Both the position numbers and the translations under genes were made by a program. The notes below the pieces were generated by a model. The model saw only the letters and a program-made list of their open reading frames with translations, did no database searches and was not told the DNA's origin. From JAPOXR01 sp965116115 (GTDB lineage: Bacteria; Pseudomonadota; Alphaproteobacteria; Rhodobacterales; Rhodobacteraceae): a stretch of 64,000 bases of DNA. Below are positions 35,695 through 45,140 of the stretch, piece by piece (the first letter of the stretch is position 1; each line of letters starts with the position of its first letter). The stretch spans positions 3,844,001-3,908,000 of the forward strand of contig OZ220486.1 in NCBI GenBank assembly GCA_965116115.1. The letters are read 5' to 3'.

Positions 35695-38030
35695 CTATCA
35701 ACATTTTATACTTGTAGCTTATCCGATCAGATGCCATACGGCATGGCATGAGAATCGGACTTCGACATTTTTCGGCTGAGACGGTCGATTGGTTCAAGGC
35801 GGCTTGCGTTGACAGCGGTCGCTCCCGGACATCGCTTGCCCGCGAACTGTGCGTGCGCGAAAATTGGTATGACTTTTCAGGAAAGCCGAGCCTCGGCTCC
35901 GCCCGCGGAATACTTGCCAAGCTGGCCGACGCTGCCGGCGTCCGGCTGCCGCCGCCGGCGGCGCCGCCCGGCGACGGCATCAGCCGTCCCGCCGCCGACT
36001 ATCCCGACACCGCCCTGGCCGTCCCGCTGGCGGAACTCGGCGAGGTCGGGCTGGAGGCGGTTTCCGACGCTGACGCGCGGCTCTGGGAGTCGATGATTGA
36101 GACTTGGCATCCCGAGGGCTGGCGCCGCGCCCCCGGCGGGCGGATGAGGTATTGGATCACGTCATCTCATGGCCGGCTGGGCGGCGTCGGCTTCTCCGCG
36201 GCGGGGATCCAGCTCGGCCCCCGCGACGGCGTGATCGGCTGGTCGGCCGACGCCCGTATCGCTAATATCGGCAGGGTCGTGTGCAACAATCGGTTTCTCC
36301 TGTTACCCGGCGTCCGGGTCAAGGGTCTCGCGTCCCGGGTCCTCCGCCTGGCGGCGGAGCGGATCGCCGGCGACTGGGCGGCCGCCTACGGCGAGCGTCC
36401 TGTCCTGGCGCAGACCTTCACGGGGCCGGAGATGTCCGGCCTGAGCTACAGGGCCGCGGGATGGCAGCGCTGCCCGGAGCTGACTTCCGGGCGGCGTTCG
36501 GGCGTGCGCCGCGCGGTCTGGCTCAAGCCGCTTTCGGAGGGCTGGCGCGAGGTTCTGAGCCGCGAGCCGGAACGGGTTCTCGGCTGGTCCGGATCGCTGT
36601 ACAGCGAGGGGGGCTGGGCCGAACGGGAGTACGGGCGCAGCACGCACCCGGACGGCAGGGTCAGGCGCCGGATCGCGCGCATGGGCGCGGCCTGGACCCG
36701 GCGGCTCGGCGAGGGCCTGCCGGCGATCTTTCCGGGGCAGGCGGAACAGGCGGCGGCTTACCGGCTGCTGTCGAACAAGGCGGTGAAGATGGAGCACATA
36801 CTGGATTCGCACTTCGAGCAGACGGTCGAGCGGTGCCGCGCCGAGAGGCTGGTGCTGGCCGTGCAGGACACGACCGCGCTGAACTACGACGGCCTGTCGG
36901 AGACGTCGGGCCTCGACGACATCGGCGGCGGCGGCAAGGGAGCATCGGGTATCCTGGCGCATGTCGGCGTCGCGGTGAACGCGGCCGGACGGCCGCTCGG
37001 GATGTTCGAGGCGGACGCGGACTTCCGCCGGGCGGAGGGGAAGGACAGCGTCCGCTGGCTCGCCGGTCTCGACCGGGCGCAGGAACTGGCGCGCGCCTGC
37101 CCGGACACCCGCGTGGTGACGGTCTGCGACCGGGAGGGAGACTTCTGGGAACTGATCTCGCGGGCCGGGGAGACAGGGGCGGATCTGCTGATCCGGGCGA
37201 GCCGGGGATCGAAGCGCCGGGCAGCGCTGCACTCGGGCGGCGACGCCGATCTATGGGACTTCGTGCTGGCAACGGAACCTGTGGGAGGACGGAAAATCGA
37301 GGTTCCCGCCTGCGGCGGCCCGAACCGCAGGAAGGGCCGCACGGCGAAGTTGACGCTGCGCTGCGTGTCTGTGAACCTGCTCCCCCCGAAAGACCGGGCG
37401 GGCGAGGCGCCGGTTCGCATGACCGCCGTCTCAGCCCTCGAGGAAAACCCGCCCCGCCGCCCCGCGGAGGGGAAGAAGAGCGCGCCGCTGCACTGGATGC
37501 TGCTGACTACGGAGGGCGAAGCCGGTCTCGAGACCGCCCGCACCGCGCTGCGCTGGTACGAACTGCGCTGGCGGATCGAACGTTTCTTCCACGCCCTGAA
37601 GGTCGGCACCCGCATCGAGGACCGCCGCCTCGACGACGCCGACGACCTCCGCAAGTGCTTCGCCTTCGACGCGATCACCGCGTTCCGGGTCTGGGATCTC
37701 TCACTCCTGGCCCGCGAGAGGCCGGACGACCCGGCCGAACGGCATATTACCCGGGAGGACATCACGGTCCTCTGCGCCCTCGCCGCCCGGCACGGCTTCA
37801 AGGTTCCCCGGGCGCCGCCGGATATGACCGTCGCGGGCTTCGTCGTCCTAACCGGCGGGCTGGCCGGCTTTCATCCCTCGAAACGTCAGCCGCTGCCCGG
37901 CACGCAGAAACTCTGGGAGGGCGTCAGGTTCCTGTCTCAGGCCGTCATCACTGTCCGGACTGTGCGGGACTGGGAAGGAGGCTGGCCGGACGGAGAAGAA
38001 AACACGGATAAAAGTATGTTAGATTGATAG
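35695..38030 (+). mobile_element. IS4-like insertion sequence, copy 1
   Basis: The 2336-base element is bounded by a 9-base target duplication GCCTCCCGC at 35686-35694 and 38031-38039. Its ends CTATCAACATTTTATACTTG and the complement CTATCAATCTAACATACTTT match at 15 of 20 positions. A 9-base duplication is usual for Tn5-like IS4 elements. It carries one transposase gene that nearly fills it. Confidence 0.9.
35748..38027 (+). CDS. IS4-family transposase with N-terminal DUF4338 (DruA-like) domain
   Basis: The 759-residue protein joins two parts. Residues about 80-270 match DUF4338, the family of Druantia protein DruA: WESMIETWHPEGW, RMRYWITSSHGRLGGVGFSA, VIGWSADARIANIGRVVCNN, RFLLLPGVRVKGLASRVL and GLSYRAAGWQRC. 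From about 280 a Tn5-like transposase follows: AAAYRLLSNKAVKMEHILDS, first Asp in VLAVQDTTALNYDG, second Asp in VVTVCDREGDFWELI, and the YREK box in YELRWRIERFFHALKVG. All catalytic residues are present and the frame is intact, so the element may still move. Confidence 0.9.
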   Translation: MRIGLRHFSAETVDWFKAACVDSGRSRTSLARELCVRENWYDFSGKPSLGSARGILAKLADAAGVRLPPPAAPPGDGISRPAADYPDTALAVPLAELGEVGLEAVSDADARLWESMIETWHPEGWRRAPGGRMRYWITSSHGRLGGVGFSAAGIQLGPRDGVIGWSADARIANIGRVVCNNRFLLLPGVRVKGLASRVLRLAAERIAGDWAAAYGERPVLAQTFTGPEMSGLSYRAAGWQRCPELTSGRRSGVRRAVWLKPLSEGWREVLSREPERVLGWSGSLYSEGGWAEREYGRSTHPDGRVRRRIARMGAAWTRRLGEGLPAIFPGQAEQAAAYRLLSNKAVKMEHILDSHFEQTVERCRAERLVLAVQDTTALNYDGLSETSGLDDIGGGGKGASGILAHVGVAVNAAGRPLGMFEADADFRRAEGKDSVRWLAGLDRAQELARACPDTRVVTVCDREGDFWELISRAGETGADLLIRASRGSKRRAALHSGGDADLWDFVLATEPVGGRKIEVPACGGPNRRKGRTAKLTLRCVSVNLLPPKDRAGEAPVRMTAVSALEENPPRRPAEGKKSAPLHWMLLTTEGEAGLETARTALRWYELRWRIERFFHALKVGTRIEDRRLDDADDLRKCFAFDAITAFRVWDLSLLARERPDDPAERHITREDITVLCALAARHGFKVPRAPPDMTVAGFVVLTGGLAGFHPSKRQPLPGTQKLWEGVRFLSQAVITVRTVRDWEGGWPDGEENTDKSMLD

Positions 38031-38972
38031 GCCTCCCGCACGGAGGCGGCGCGGGCGCAGGGCATGGAACTTCAAATCCTGCGCGACTGGGCGCTGCGCT
38101 GCAACGCGGAGGGCTTTGAGGGCCTTGCGGGTCGTCCTCGCGGTGGAAGCGAGGGCCGGTTGACGGAGGCGCGGATTGCCGGGATCGGCCTTTGGGTCAA
38201 GGCGGGTCCGGATTTTGAGCGGAACGGTGTGACGCGCTGGCGGGTTCGGGATATCGCACGGAAAATCGAGGGGGCCTTCGGGGCCATCTATACGGAGAGC
38301 GGCGCCCGTATGATGCTCCGAAGGGCCGGCTTTCGTTTTGTCTCGGGACGGTCGCTCCACCCCAAGGCCGACGCGGAGCGGCAGGAGGCGTTCGCAGCGG
38401 ACTTCAAGGCAAGGGTGACGTCGACGCTCAGTTCCGAGGGGCCGGCGGGCACGATTGAAATCCGGTTCCAGGATGAAGCGCGCATCGGCCGGAAAGGGAT
38501 GACGACACGGGTTCGGGCGCCTGGGGGACAACGTCCGCGCATCGTGCGCGGCCATCGCTATGGTTACGTCTATCTGTTCGGCGCTGTTTGCGCACAGCGC
38601 GGCGTCGGCATCGCCCGCGTGGCAGACAAGGCGAACACAGCGTCTATGAACGAGCATTCGGCGGCGGTCAGCGCAGCCGCGGCGCCGGATGCGCACGGCG
38701 TGATCGTACTGGACGGAGCAGGTCAGCATCGCTCGGCCGATCTTCTCATCCCTTCCAACCTGACGCTCCTGCATCTGCCGCCCTGCCGTCCTGAACTCAA
38801 CCCCATGGAGCAGATCATCCTGCTCTTGAAATCGAACCGTTTCGCTGACCGTGTGTTCAAGGATGTCGCCGCCCTGAGGGAAGCCTGCCGGACGGCGTGG
38901 CAATGGCTGAGCGGCCAACCCGACGTCATCACTGGAACGACCCGGCGCCGTCAGGCTGTGGCCCCGTCGTGA
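38031..38972 (+). pseudogene. IS630 transposase, 3' fragment
   Basis: The frame continues the 5' fragment from ASRTEAARAQGMELQILRDW, with the helix-turn-helix and the full DDE domain: FQDEARIGRKGM, VIVLDGAGQHRSADL and HLPPCRPELNPMEQI. An internal ATG at 38064 could start a 302-residue protein lacking most of the N-terminal DNA-binding region. The IS4-like insertion separates it from its native start. Confidence 0.85.
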
Positions 38973-39017
38973 CAATCATGCTGCCTCAGCATATCAGTTT
39001 ATATGATTTGCTTTTGG

Positions 39018-39218
39018 TATCAGTTGCAAACCTCGCTTCATGAGGGCCCGCATGTTACAGGCGGGCTGAGCGGGCGCGGCAATCTCTGTAACGGAAAAAC
39101 GGAGGGAATCGCATGCCATCGGGCTTTCACTGCCTGACCCGGCACGACTGTTGCCGGCTTCTGGCGGTGTAGAAAGGCGGTCTTTCGCAGAGAGCCGTTG
39201 CGCGGCGGAGTCCGGCGC
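39018..39218. other. Short spacer between IS630 and the second IS4-like element
   Basis: About 200 bases with no supported gene. The last nine bases (GTCCGGCGC) are the target duplication of the following element. Confidence 0.4.
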
Positions 39219-41546
39219 CTTTCACTTTATCACTGTTGACTGCGCGTTTTCGATGAGTGCGACGGTAAACTGGATTCTGTCATCTCCTTTGAAACATTTG
39301 AGCGGACCCGGCAACGGTTGCCGTTTTGACGGGCGGAAGCCGACGATGCGGCCCATGGCAAGCACATAGTCATACACGGTCGGAGGTCCCCGCGCCGCGG
39401 AGGCCCGGTCGCCGACGCACGGCATTCGACAGGCAGTGAGGATGAGGTCGAGGGCTTGGATTTCAACCGGCCGGACAATCTCCGCCGCCGGGGTGTCGGG
39501 GGCCTCGCGCGCGAGACGAGACAGTTCGTGAACGCGCCAGGCGGCGACCGCGTCGAAGGCCAGGCAGGTCCGCAGGTCGTCGGCCGTGTTCAGTTTCCGG
39601 TCGCTGATGCAGGTGCCCCGCTTCAACGTGTCGAACCAGCGTTCGATGGACTGGCGATCCCGATATATCGACAGCACATCGTATGCTGTTTCCGGCGTCG
39701 CGTCGCCGGCGCTCGAGAGAATCACCCAGTCGAGCGCCTTTTCCGGATCCTCCGGATCGGTCTCGCTCGCCCGCACCGCCAGCATCTCCAGCGCGCCGCC
39801 TTCCCCGGCGGCCTTCGGAGGCAGCGCCGTCACCCGCGACGCCTGGACCGACAGCTCCACTTTCCGGGACGCCCGTTTGCGCTTCCCGCCCGCCGCGTCG
39901 AGTTCGATGGTCATGCGTCCGAGTTCGGGCTGTTCCGCCATGAAGGAAAACAGGTTTCGAGGCTCGCCGGTTTCCGTCAGGACCCGGCGCTTTTTTGACC
40001 GGCAGGCGCGGAGCACGACGCGCCGGCCCGTCCGCGCCGCCTCGCGGTGGATTTCCCAGATGTCCATTTCGCGGTCGCCGACGCAGATCGTCTCGGCATC
40101 GGGACAGGCCGCGGCCAGCTCTCCGCAGACCCCGAAACCGTCCAGCCAGCGCAGGCTTTCGGTCCTGTCGCTCCCGGCGTTCCCACGGAAGTCGGCGTCT
40201 ATCGAAAGCACCCCCAGCGGCCGGCCGCCGGGCACGAAGGCGAGCATCGCGTGCGCGGCGATGCCTGCCGATCCCTTGCCGCCGCCGCCGAGCGGAGCCA
40301 AGCCTTCGGCGCTCCCGGCCAGACCGGAATAGTTGAGCATCGTCGTGTCCTGCACCGCCAGAATACGGCGATGAGCGCGGCAGCGCCTCACCGCAGCCTC
40401 GATATGGGACTCCAAGACATGCCGCATGGTGACATCCGGGTTCGACAGAAGACGGTAAACCGCCGTTTGATCGGCGGCGTTCGGGAACATCTCCGGAATC
40501 GTGCCGCCGGCATTCCTGATCCACGCGTCTCCGACGCGCCGCAGCCGGCGGCGCACCCGGCCATCGCAGTGTGTCGAGTATGCGAACTCGTTATCCCCCG
40601 TGCCGTCGCCTTCGTCAACCCAGCTGTCCGCCAGGGCGCCGATCGGACGCCGCGGCGCCTCCGCCATCCGTCGGCGCCAGCCCCGCTCCAAGGACCGCAT
40701 GAAGATCCTGCACTGCGGTTTGGCCTCACCCGAACGGGCCCGCGCCGCCGTCATGCCGGCGAAGCGCCAATTGGCGGCGCGATAGCAGCTCCCCGCCCTG
40801 GTGTCGTCGACATAGGTGTAGACTGCTTGCGGGCGGCAGCCGTGACGCGCCTGCCAGTCGTCCGGCAGACACCGTCCCGCCTTGCCGAGCACATGCGAGG
40901 CGAGGTATGGCACTTCAACGCCGGGCAGGATCAGAAAACGGTGATTGTTAACGAGAAGGCCGAGATTGGCGGCTTTCGCCGCATTCGACCACCCGATCCA
41001 TTCATCGCGGGGCTTGACGTGCCAGCTGGCGGCCCGAAAGCCGATGCCGCCGATGCAACCATAGCGCCCGGAGACGATCCAATAATTCAACACCGCTCCC
41101 GGCGCCTGCGGGCAGCCCCGGGGATGATGCCGTTCCATCATCGCCCGCCACCGCCCGGCATCCGCCTTGCCGACGACCCGCAAAGTGACCGGTCCGAGTT
41201 CCCGGAGCGGGCAGGAGACCTCGACGGAGGGAACGTGACCGCCGTCCGGCTCCCCTGGCCCCGAGGTCGCACTGAACATGCGGGCAGCGGGCAGCGAGAC
41301 ACCCAGTGCCCGCGCCAGTCCCGGCAGCGCCTTGCCTGCCGATGAGGTGCACAACCCGCCCCGCGCATTGCGCCAGTCCTCATGCTCGCACAGACCGCGG
41401 GCAAGCGCATGACGGGTCATGCCGCCGGCCTTGATGGCTCCCTTCAACCAGGCTGCGCCATCGGCCGAGATCATTCGCATTCCTACGTTCATGCCGAATC
41501 ACATACAGCATCAAATAATGCTCTGTCAACAGTGAGTCCGTGAAAG
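39219..41546 (-). mobile_element. IS4-like insertion sequence, copy 2
   Basis: The 2328-base element is flanked by the 9-base duplication GTCCGGCGC at 39210-39218 and 41547-41555. Its ends CTTTCACTTTATCACTGTTG and the complement CTTTCACGGACTCACTGTTG agree at 16 of 20 positions, and the stop codon of its gene lies inside the inverted repeat. Terminal sequences differ from copy 1, so this is a related but separate IS. Confidence 0.9.
39222..41492 (-). CDS. IS4-family transposase with N-terminal DUF4338 (DruA-like) domain
   Basis: The 756-residue protein has the same two-part build as the gene at 35748. The DUF4338 part shows PLRELGPVTLRVVGKADAGR, VLNYWIVSGRYGCIGGIGFR, WIGWSNAAKAANLGLLVNNH, RFLILPGVEVPYLASHVL and GSCYRAANWRFAGMTAARAR. 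The transposase part has TAVYRLLSNPDVTMRHVLES, Asp in ILAVQDTTMLNYSG, Asp in ETICVGDREMDIWEIHR and the YREK box YRDRQSIERWFDTLKRG. The two proteins are clearly homologous but well diverged. All catalytic residues are present. Confidence 0.9.
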   Translation of the reverse strand: MNVGMRMISADGAAWLKGAIKAGGMTRHALARGLCEHEDWRNARGGLCTSSAGKALPGLARALGVSLPAARMFSATSGPGEPDGGHVPSVEVSCPLRELGPVTLRVVGKADAGRWRAMMERHHPRGCPQAPGAVLNYWIVSGRYGCIGGIGFRAASWHVKPRDEWIGWSNAAKAANLGLLVNNHRFLILPGVEVPYLASHVLGKAGRCLPDDWQARHGCRPQAVYTYVDDTRAGSCYRAANWRFAGMTAARARSGEAKPQCRIFMRSLERGWRRRMAEAPRRPIGALADSWVDEGDGTGDNEFAYSTHCDGRVRRRLRRVGDAWIRNAGGTIPEMFPNAADQTAVYRLLSNPDVTMRHVLESHIEAAVRRCRAHRRILAVQDTTMLNYSGLAGSAEGLAPLGGGGKGSAGIAAHAMLAFVPGGRPLGVLSIDADFRGNAGSDRTESLRWLDGFGVCGELAAACPDAETICVGDREMDIWEIHREAARTGRRVVLRACRSKKRRVLTETGEPRNLFSFMAEQPELGRMTIELDAAGGKRKRASRKVELSVQASRVTALPPKAAGEGGALEMLAVRASETDPEDPEKALDWVILSSAGDATPETAYDVLSIYRDRQSIERWFDTLKRGTCISDRKLNTADDLRTCLAFDAVAAWRVHELSRLAREAPDTPAAEIVRPVEIQALDLILTACRMPCVGDRASAARGPPTVYDYVLAMGRIVGFRPSKRQPLPGPLKCFKGDDRIQFTVALIENAQSTVIK

Positions 41547-41737
41547 GTCCGGCGCACCCGCAACTCGGGACGGCGGGGCTGCCGCCACGCGCAGCCTCTG
41601 GCCGAAGACCAGTGCCGGGAGGCCTCGTAGGTTCCCCGCAAAATGCCGCCGACGCGCTGGAAGACCGTCGAGGGAGGGACTGCGGCTCGGATGGAATCCA
41701 GAGCAGGTCTCGGACCGCTCAGCGGAAGCAAGGATCA

Positions 41738-42351
41738 TGAAGGCGGGTCCGGCATGGATTTACCGTTACGTACAGGCTGACCGAGCGGCCGGGGCGTGAT
41801 TCCCGGTCGGAGTATATATCCGGGCGGGAGGCTGGCAGGAAGACACGATCATCAGCTTCCGGCACAGAGGGGACGCCGGTTTCACTTGTCGACCGGGCGG
41901 TGAAATTCACCTTATTCTTCAACGGATCAATCGAAAGACGGCGTCCTTGACCCGGGCCGCGGTCATGGAGTGTCTCCGGCCTGTATCCGGCCCGGCGCAT
42001 GTGATCACGGCTGAAAACGGCACGGAATCCGAGGCGCACGCGGAGATCTCACGGGATCTCGGCGCGGACTTTTACTCCACCCGGCCTTACCGCTCTCAGC
42101 AGCGGGGGCTGAACAGGGCATGCGAACGGTCCGGCAAGGGAGTGATTCCTCCTCCGGCAACCCGGCAGTTTCTGAAAGCAGATCTGTTAAGTGTCATAAC
42201 ACGGCCGGAAAACGCGGAAAATTTGGTGTGCAGCCGTGGTTTCCACAAAGCTTCGGGATCAGCCTCAGTATATTACAGACAGGCAATTCAAGACAGGTTC
42301 AATAGGTGCCATCCACAAATTTCATTGGAACCGGAAACGGCGAACGGTTGA
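41738..42351 (+). pseudogene. IS30-family transposase remnant
   Basis: Pieces of an IS30 transposase follow in order but in different frames: WIYRYVQADRAAGA, a WQEDTIISFRHRGDAG block where WEGDTIIGKGHRGA is expected, then CLRPVSGPAHVITAENGTES and ADFYSTRPYRSQQRGLNRAC. The DDE domain is recognisable, but several frameshifts and stops break it. It is a dead element. Confidence 0.75.
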
Positions 42352-42988
42352 TCACGGCGCGTTTTTCGCAGCCGCCGCATTAGCCACGGCCCGCGGGTTC
42401 CGTTAAAGAGCAGACCGACTTAACCGCCCGGGATCCCGAATGCCCCTGCCTTCGACACCGCACGACGCCCCCGATCTCGCGTCGGTCTTCGCCGGGCGCA
42501 CGTCCCACTGACGGAAAACCCGCCCGCTCCCAGTCCTTGGCGCACGGCCGGCGGGAAACTCGTCGCACGGCCCGGCTCGCCGTCCGCTCCGGCAAGGCTC
42601 CGCGCTCAGTTCCGGCGCGCGGCGGGCGGACAGCCCCGGAGCGGGCGCGATTGAAAGGCTGTTCTCGGGGATGTCCCGGAGCGGCGGAAGCGCCTGAAAA
42701 GGACGCCGGCGGCTCCCGCAGACCCCGCGCAAGCCGCCGAAAGACCGCTCGGAAGCGGCAGAGCGGGGCTGATCCGGCAGCCGTCAGCCCCCGGGGGCCG
42801 CGGCTGCGCGCGCCGAATCTCCGCCCTTGTCACGGCGAAAAGCGTTCGGAAACGCAGTTGCGGGGCATCTGCTGTGGCCTGAACCCGGCAGAGAGGCTGC
42901 CGACTGATCTTGGTGACGCGTCTCATGGTTGCACGGGCCGCGAAAAAACAATAAACAATCGCCTATACTGCTTTTTAGGGAGGATTCC
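42352..42988. other. Gene-free region before the catabolic operon
   Basis: No open frame here has recognisable motifs; the longest give Arg/Pro-rich products. A copy of the motif GGGGATGTCCC lies at 42667-42677. Close to the end, TATACT at 42964-42969 could be a -10 element for tctC, with a ribosome binding site AGGGAGGA just before the GTG start. A -35 element is not evident. Confidence 0.45.
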
Positions 42989-43960
42989 GTGAAAAAACTA
43001 CTTGGACTCGCTGTCGTGGCGATCATGGCTGCTGGCGGCGCCGCCCAGGCCGAATGGCCCGAAAAACCGATCAAGCTGATTGTTCCGTTCAAGGCCGGCG
43101 GAACATCGGACCAAGTCGGCCGCACATTGCAAGCCGCTGCGCAGGATGCGGACGCTCTGTCGCAGCCGATTACGATCGTGAATGTCGGCGGACATTATTC
43201 CATCGGATCGCGCCGTGTGATGGAGGCAAAGGCCGATGGCCACACCTTTCTTTTGATCCACATCGCGCTGATGGGCGGTGAAGGCACGGGCGCGCTTGAT
43301 TTCGGCTGGCGCGATTTTGAACCCGTGGCCGGCATGGGCGAGTTTTGCCTGGCGCCGATGGTACGCAAGGACAGCGGCATCGACAGTGTCGAGCAGCTGC
43401 TGTCCAAGGCGCAAGCGGAGCCCGACACCCTGATCTTCGGCGCCAACCTCGGCGCGATCAACCACATGGCCGGGATCATGCTGCAGGAATTGGTCCCCGG
43501 CGCCAAATTCCGCTTTGTTCAGATCGGCGGCGGCACCGCGAACTACACCGCACTGACCGGTGCGCAGACCAACGCGACGGTCCTATCGGGTGCCGAGGTG
43601 GTGAACTTCACGCTGTTGCCGGACGGCAGCGCCAACCCCGAGGCGCAGATCAAACCGCTGGCCTATACCGGCGCGGAGCGTTTCGATGCCCTGCCGGACC
43701 TGCCGACGATGAACGAGCTCGGCTATGACATGCAGTTCTGCATCAAGTCTTGGATTTTCGCGCCGAAGGGCACTCCGGCCGAGGCGGTCGACGGTTTCGC
43801 CGCCGCCTTGAAAAAGGCAACACGCACCGACCGGTACCAAGAGTTCATCGCCGGCAAAGGGTTTGCCGACGTCTTCCTCTCCGGTGACGCGCTGATGGAC
43901 GATCTGAGCGCGACTTGGGCAGCGATCGAACCGATTGCCGCCTTGGCTGCCAAGAAGTGA
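42989..43960 (+). CDS. tctC: Tripartite tricarboxylate transporter substrate-binding protein (TctC/Bug type)
   Basis: The 323-residue protein has a signal peptide (VKKLLGLAVVAIMAAGGAAQ then A-E) and the TctC/Bug fold: EWPEKPIKLIVPFKAGGTSD, GTGALDFGWRDFEPVAGMG and GTPAEAVDGFAAALKKA. It would bind a carboxylate-bearing substrate in the periplasm and hand it to TctAB. The GTG at 42989 is preferred because it opens the signal peptide and has AGGGAGGA upstream; the longer frame from 42929 adds unrelated residues. It is the first gene of the operon. Confidence 0.92.
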   Translation: MKKLLGLAVVAIMAAGGAAQAEWPEKPIKLIVPFKAGGTSDQVGRTLQAAAQDADALSQPITIVNVGGHYSIGSRRVMEAKADGHTFLLIHIALMGGEGTGALDFGWRDFEPVAGMGEFCLAPMVRKDSGIDSVEQLLSKAQAEPDTLIFGANLGAINHMAGIMLQELVPGAKFRFVQIGGGTANYTALTGAQTNATVLSGAEVVNFTLLPDGSANPEAQIKPLAYTGAERFDALPDLPTMNELGYDMQFCIKSWIFAPKGTPAEAVDGFAAALKKATRTDRYQEFIAGKGFADVFLSGDALMDDLSATWAAIEPIAALAAKK

Positions 43961-44022
43961 CGGTTTGCGCCTGGCCCGCTGCCGCTGCGGGCCAGGCACC
44001 GTTTCCGGACAGGAACGACACC

Positions 44023-44502
44023 GTGGATCGTCGCTCCTTCACCGAAATCGGAGTGGCCGCCTTGGTCGCCTCGGGATGCGCGGTATTCTGGTTCCAAGCC
44101 GACAAACTGCCGCCCGGCAGCTTCGAGCCGCTCGGATCGGGCCCTGTGCCGATGTACACGGCCGCTGTCATCATACTGTGCTGCCTGATCGTCACCGGAC
44201 GAGCCTTGATGACAATACTCCGCGCACCCAGCCTGTTCCGGATCCTAAGTGAGGAATTCCCGAACAGGCCACGTATGGGCGGAATTCTGATGCTCGGGAG
44301 TTCGGTCGTCTATGTCGGCCTGCTGCACCTGCAGGCAGCGTCCTTCGGGGTGATCACTTTTGTGTTCCTAGCGGTCCTGATCTGGGCGATGGAGGCATTC
44401 CGGCTGCGTAAGGCTCCCTTGGCATTGATCTTCGCTGCGATCTTCGCTTTCGGGGCAGAATACGTATTCACGAACGTGTTCGTCGTGGACCTTCCAACCT
44501 AA
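44023..44502 (+). CDS. tctB: Tripartite tricarboxylate transporter small membrane subunit
   Basis: The 159-residue protein has four hydrophobic segments (about 10-28, 42-62, 86-105 and 110-150) and the order and size expected of TctB. It opens MDRRSFTEIGVAALVASGCA from a GTG start, with GSGPVPMYTAAVIILCCLIV near residue 45. It partners TctA in the membrane. Its stop is 638 bases before tctA, much more than in usual tct operons. Confidence 0.8.
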   Translation: MDRRSFTEIGVAALVASGCAVFWFQADKLPPGSFEPLGSGPVPMYTAAVIILCCLIVTGRALMTILRAPSLFRILSEEFPNRPRMGGILMLGSSVVYVGLLHLQAASFGVITFVFLAVLIWAMEAFRLRKAPLALIFAAIFAFGAEYVFTNVFVVDLPT

Positions 44503-44691
44503 ACTCCGCACCCGAACAACTGACTTGTCGGGCTGTGTCGCGGCACGGGATCTATCAATATCTCATAACTCTTGCCGCGGCGACTGAGCGAATGTCCGCT
44601 TAGCGGCAGAGGACCGTGAAACCCTTTGTTTCCTCAGGCTTGCGCACGATCTCCATGACCAGCCCAGGTCCGGGTCCGGCAAACGCGGAGA

Positions 44692-44889
44692 TCAGTTTCG
44701 GTCCCTGACAGCCTCGGATCCGCGAATGCCCGGACGGTCCCTCGCGAGACTGCGAAGCGCAGCAAACATGCGGTCAAAGATCCCTGCGCCCCGGCGGATA
44801 TGGAAACAGTTCCAACCCGTGCCGAACGGCGGAGAACACTTCGGAATCACGCGCCGCCGGCGCCCGGTTCCGAACATGCCGGATGACAT
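44692..44889 (-). pseudogene. Possible IS5-family transposase fragment
   Basis: The minus-strand frame contains GTGWNCFHIRRGAGIFDRMF followed by AALRSLARDRPG. This resembles the N-terminal W-x-x-F-x-R-W ... G-I/V-F-x-R-x-F pattern of IS5 transposases. The match is short and degenerate. Confidence 0.4.
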
Positions 44890-45060
44890 TGAATGTTTCC
44901 CGGCGGTCCGTGACGGGTTTCCGTCCTGTCTTCGACGGAGGGTGAAGAAGCGACACGGGTCACAGCCTGCTCCTCATCGCTCACGCCGGTTTCAAAACGA
45001 TCTGGAAATCGCTTATGATGCTTCTGAGCATTCCCGTTCCGATCCATGTGGATGCTCCCA

Positions 45061-45088
45061 TTGTTTTGTTCGGCAACAGGATTATACT
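45061..45088 (+). promoter_or_regulatory. Possible promoter for tctA and downstream genes
   Basis: TTGTTT at 45061-45066 and TATACT at 45083-45088, 16 bases apart, lie about 50 bases before the tctA start. It could drive the rest of the operon independently of tctC and tctB. Confidence 0.4.
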
Positions 45089-45140
45089 TTGCGGTTTGCG
45101 AGGCTGCTCAACTTCAGCAACAAGCTCTAAGGAGCCTGCG

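Larger units (their letters stand above)
35464..39017 (+). mobile_element. IS630-family element, interrupted by an IS4-like element
   Basis: TA dinucleotides flank the element at 35462-35463 and 39018-39019, as expected for the IS630 family. The left end CCAAGAGGATTTCAAAT and the complement of the right end CCAAAAGCAAATCATAT match at 12 of 17 positions. Inside, the transposase gene is split into a 5' part (35562-35694) and a 3' part (38031-38972) by the IS4-like insertion. Without the insert the element would be about 1.2 kb, normal for the family. Confidence 0.8.
44503..45140. other. Insertion-like gap between tctB and tctA
   Basis: The 638 bases separate two genes that normally adjoin. The only coding trace is a possible IS5-type remnant on the minus strand (44692-44889). 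At the tctA side are a promoter-like pair at 45061-45088 and a ribosome binding site AAGGAG shortly before the ATG. Confidence 0.5.

Noticed and set aside
36281..38011. 576-codon ORF in a second plus frame
   Set aside because: It is a high-GC shadow of the IS4-like transposase at 35748 and has no motifs of its own.
35748..41492. Druantia defence system suggested by the DruA-like domains
   Set aside because: The domains are fused to transposases in elements with inverted repeats and target duplications, and no Druantia helicase (DruE) is present.
42537..42992. 151-codon ORF before tctC
   Set aside because: The product is Arg/Pro-rich without motifs, and it overlaps the tctC start; it looks like GC-driven open frame.
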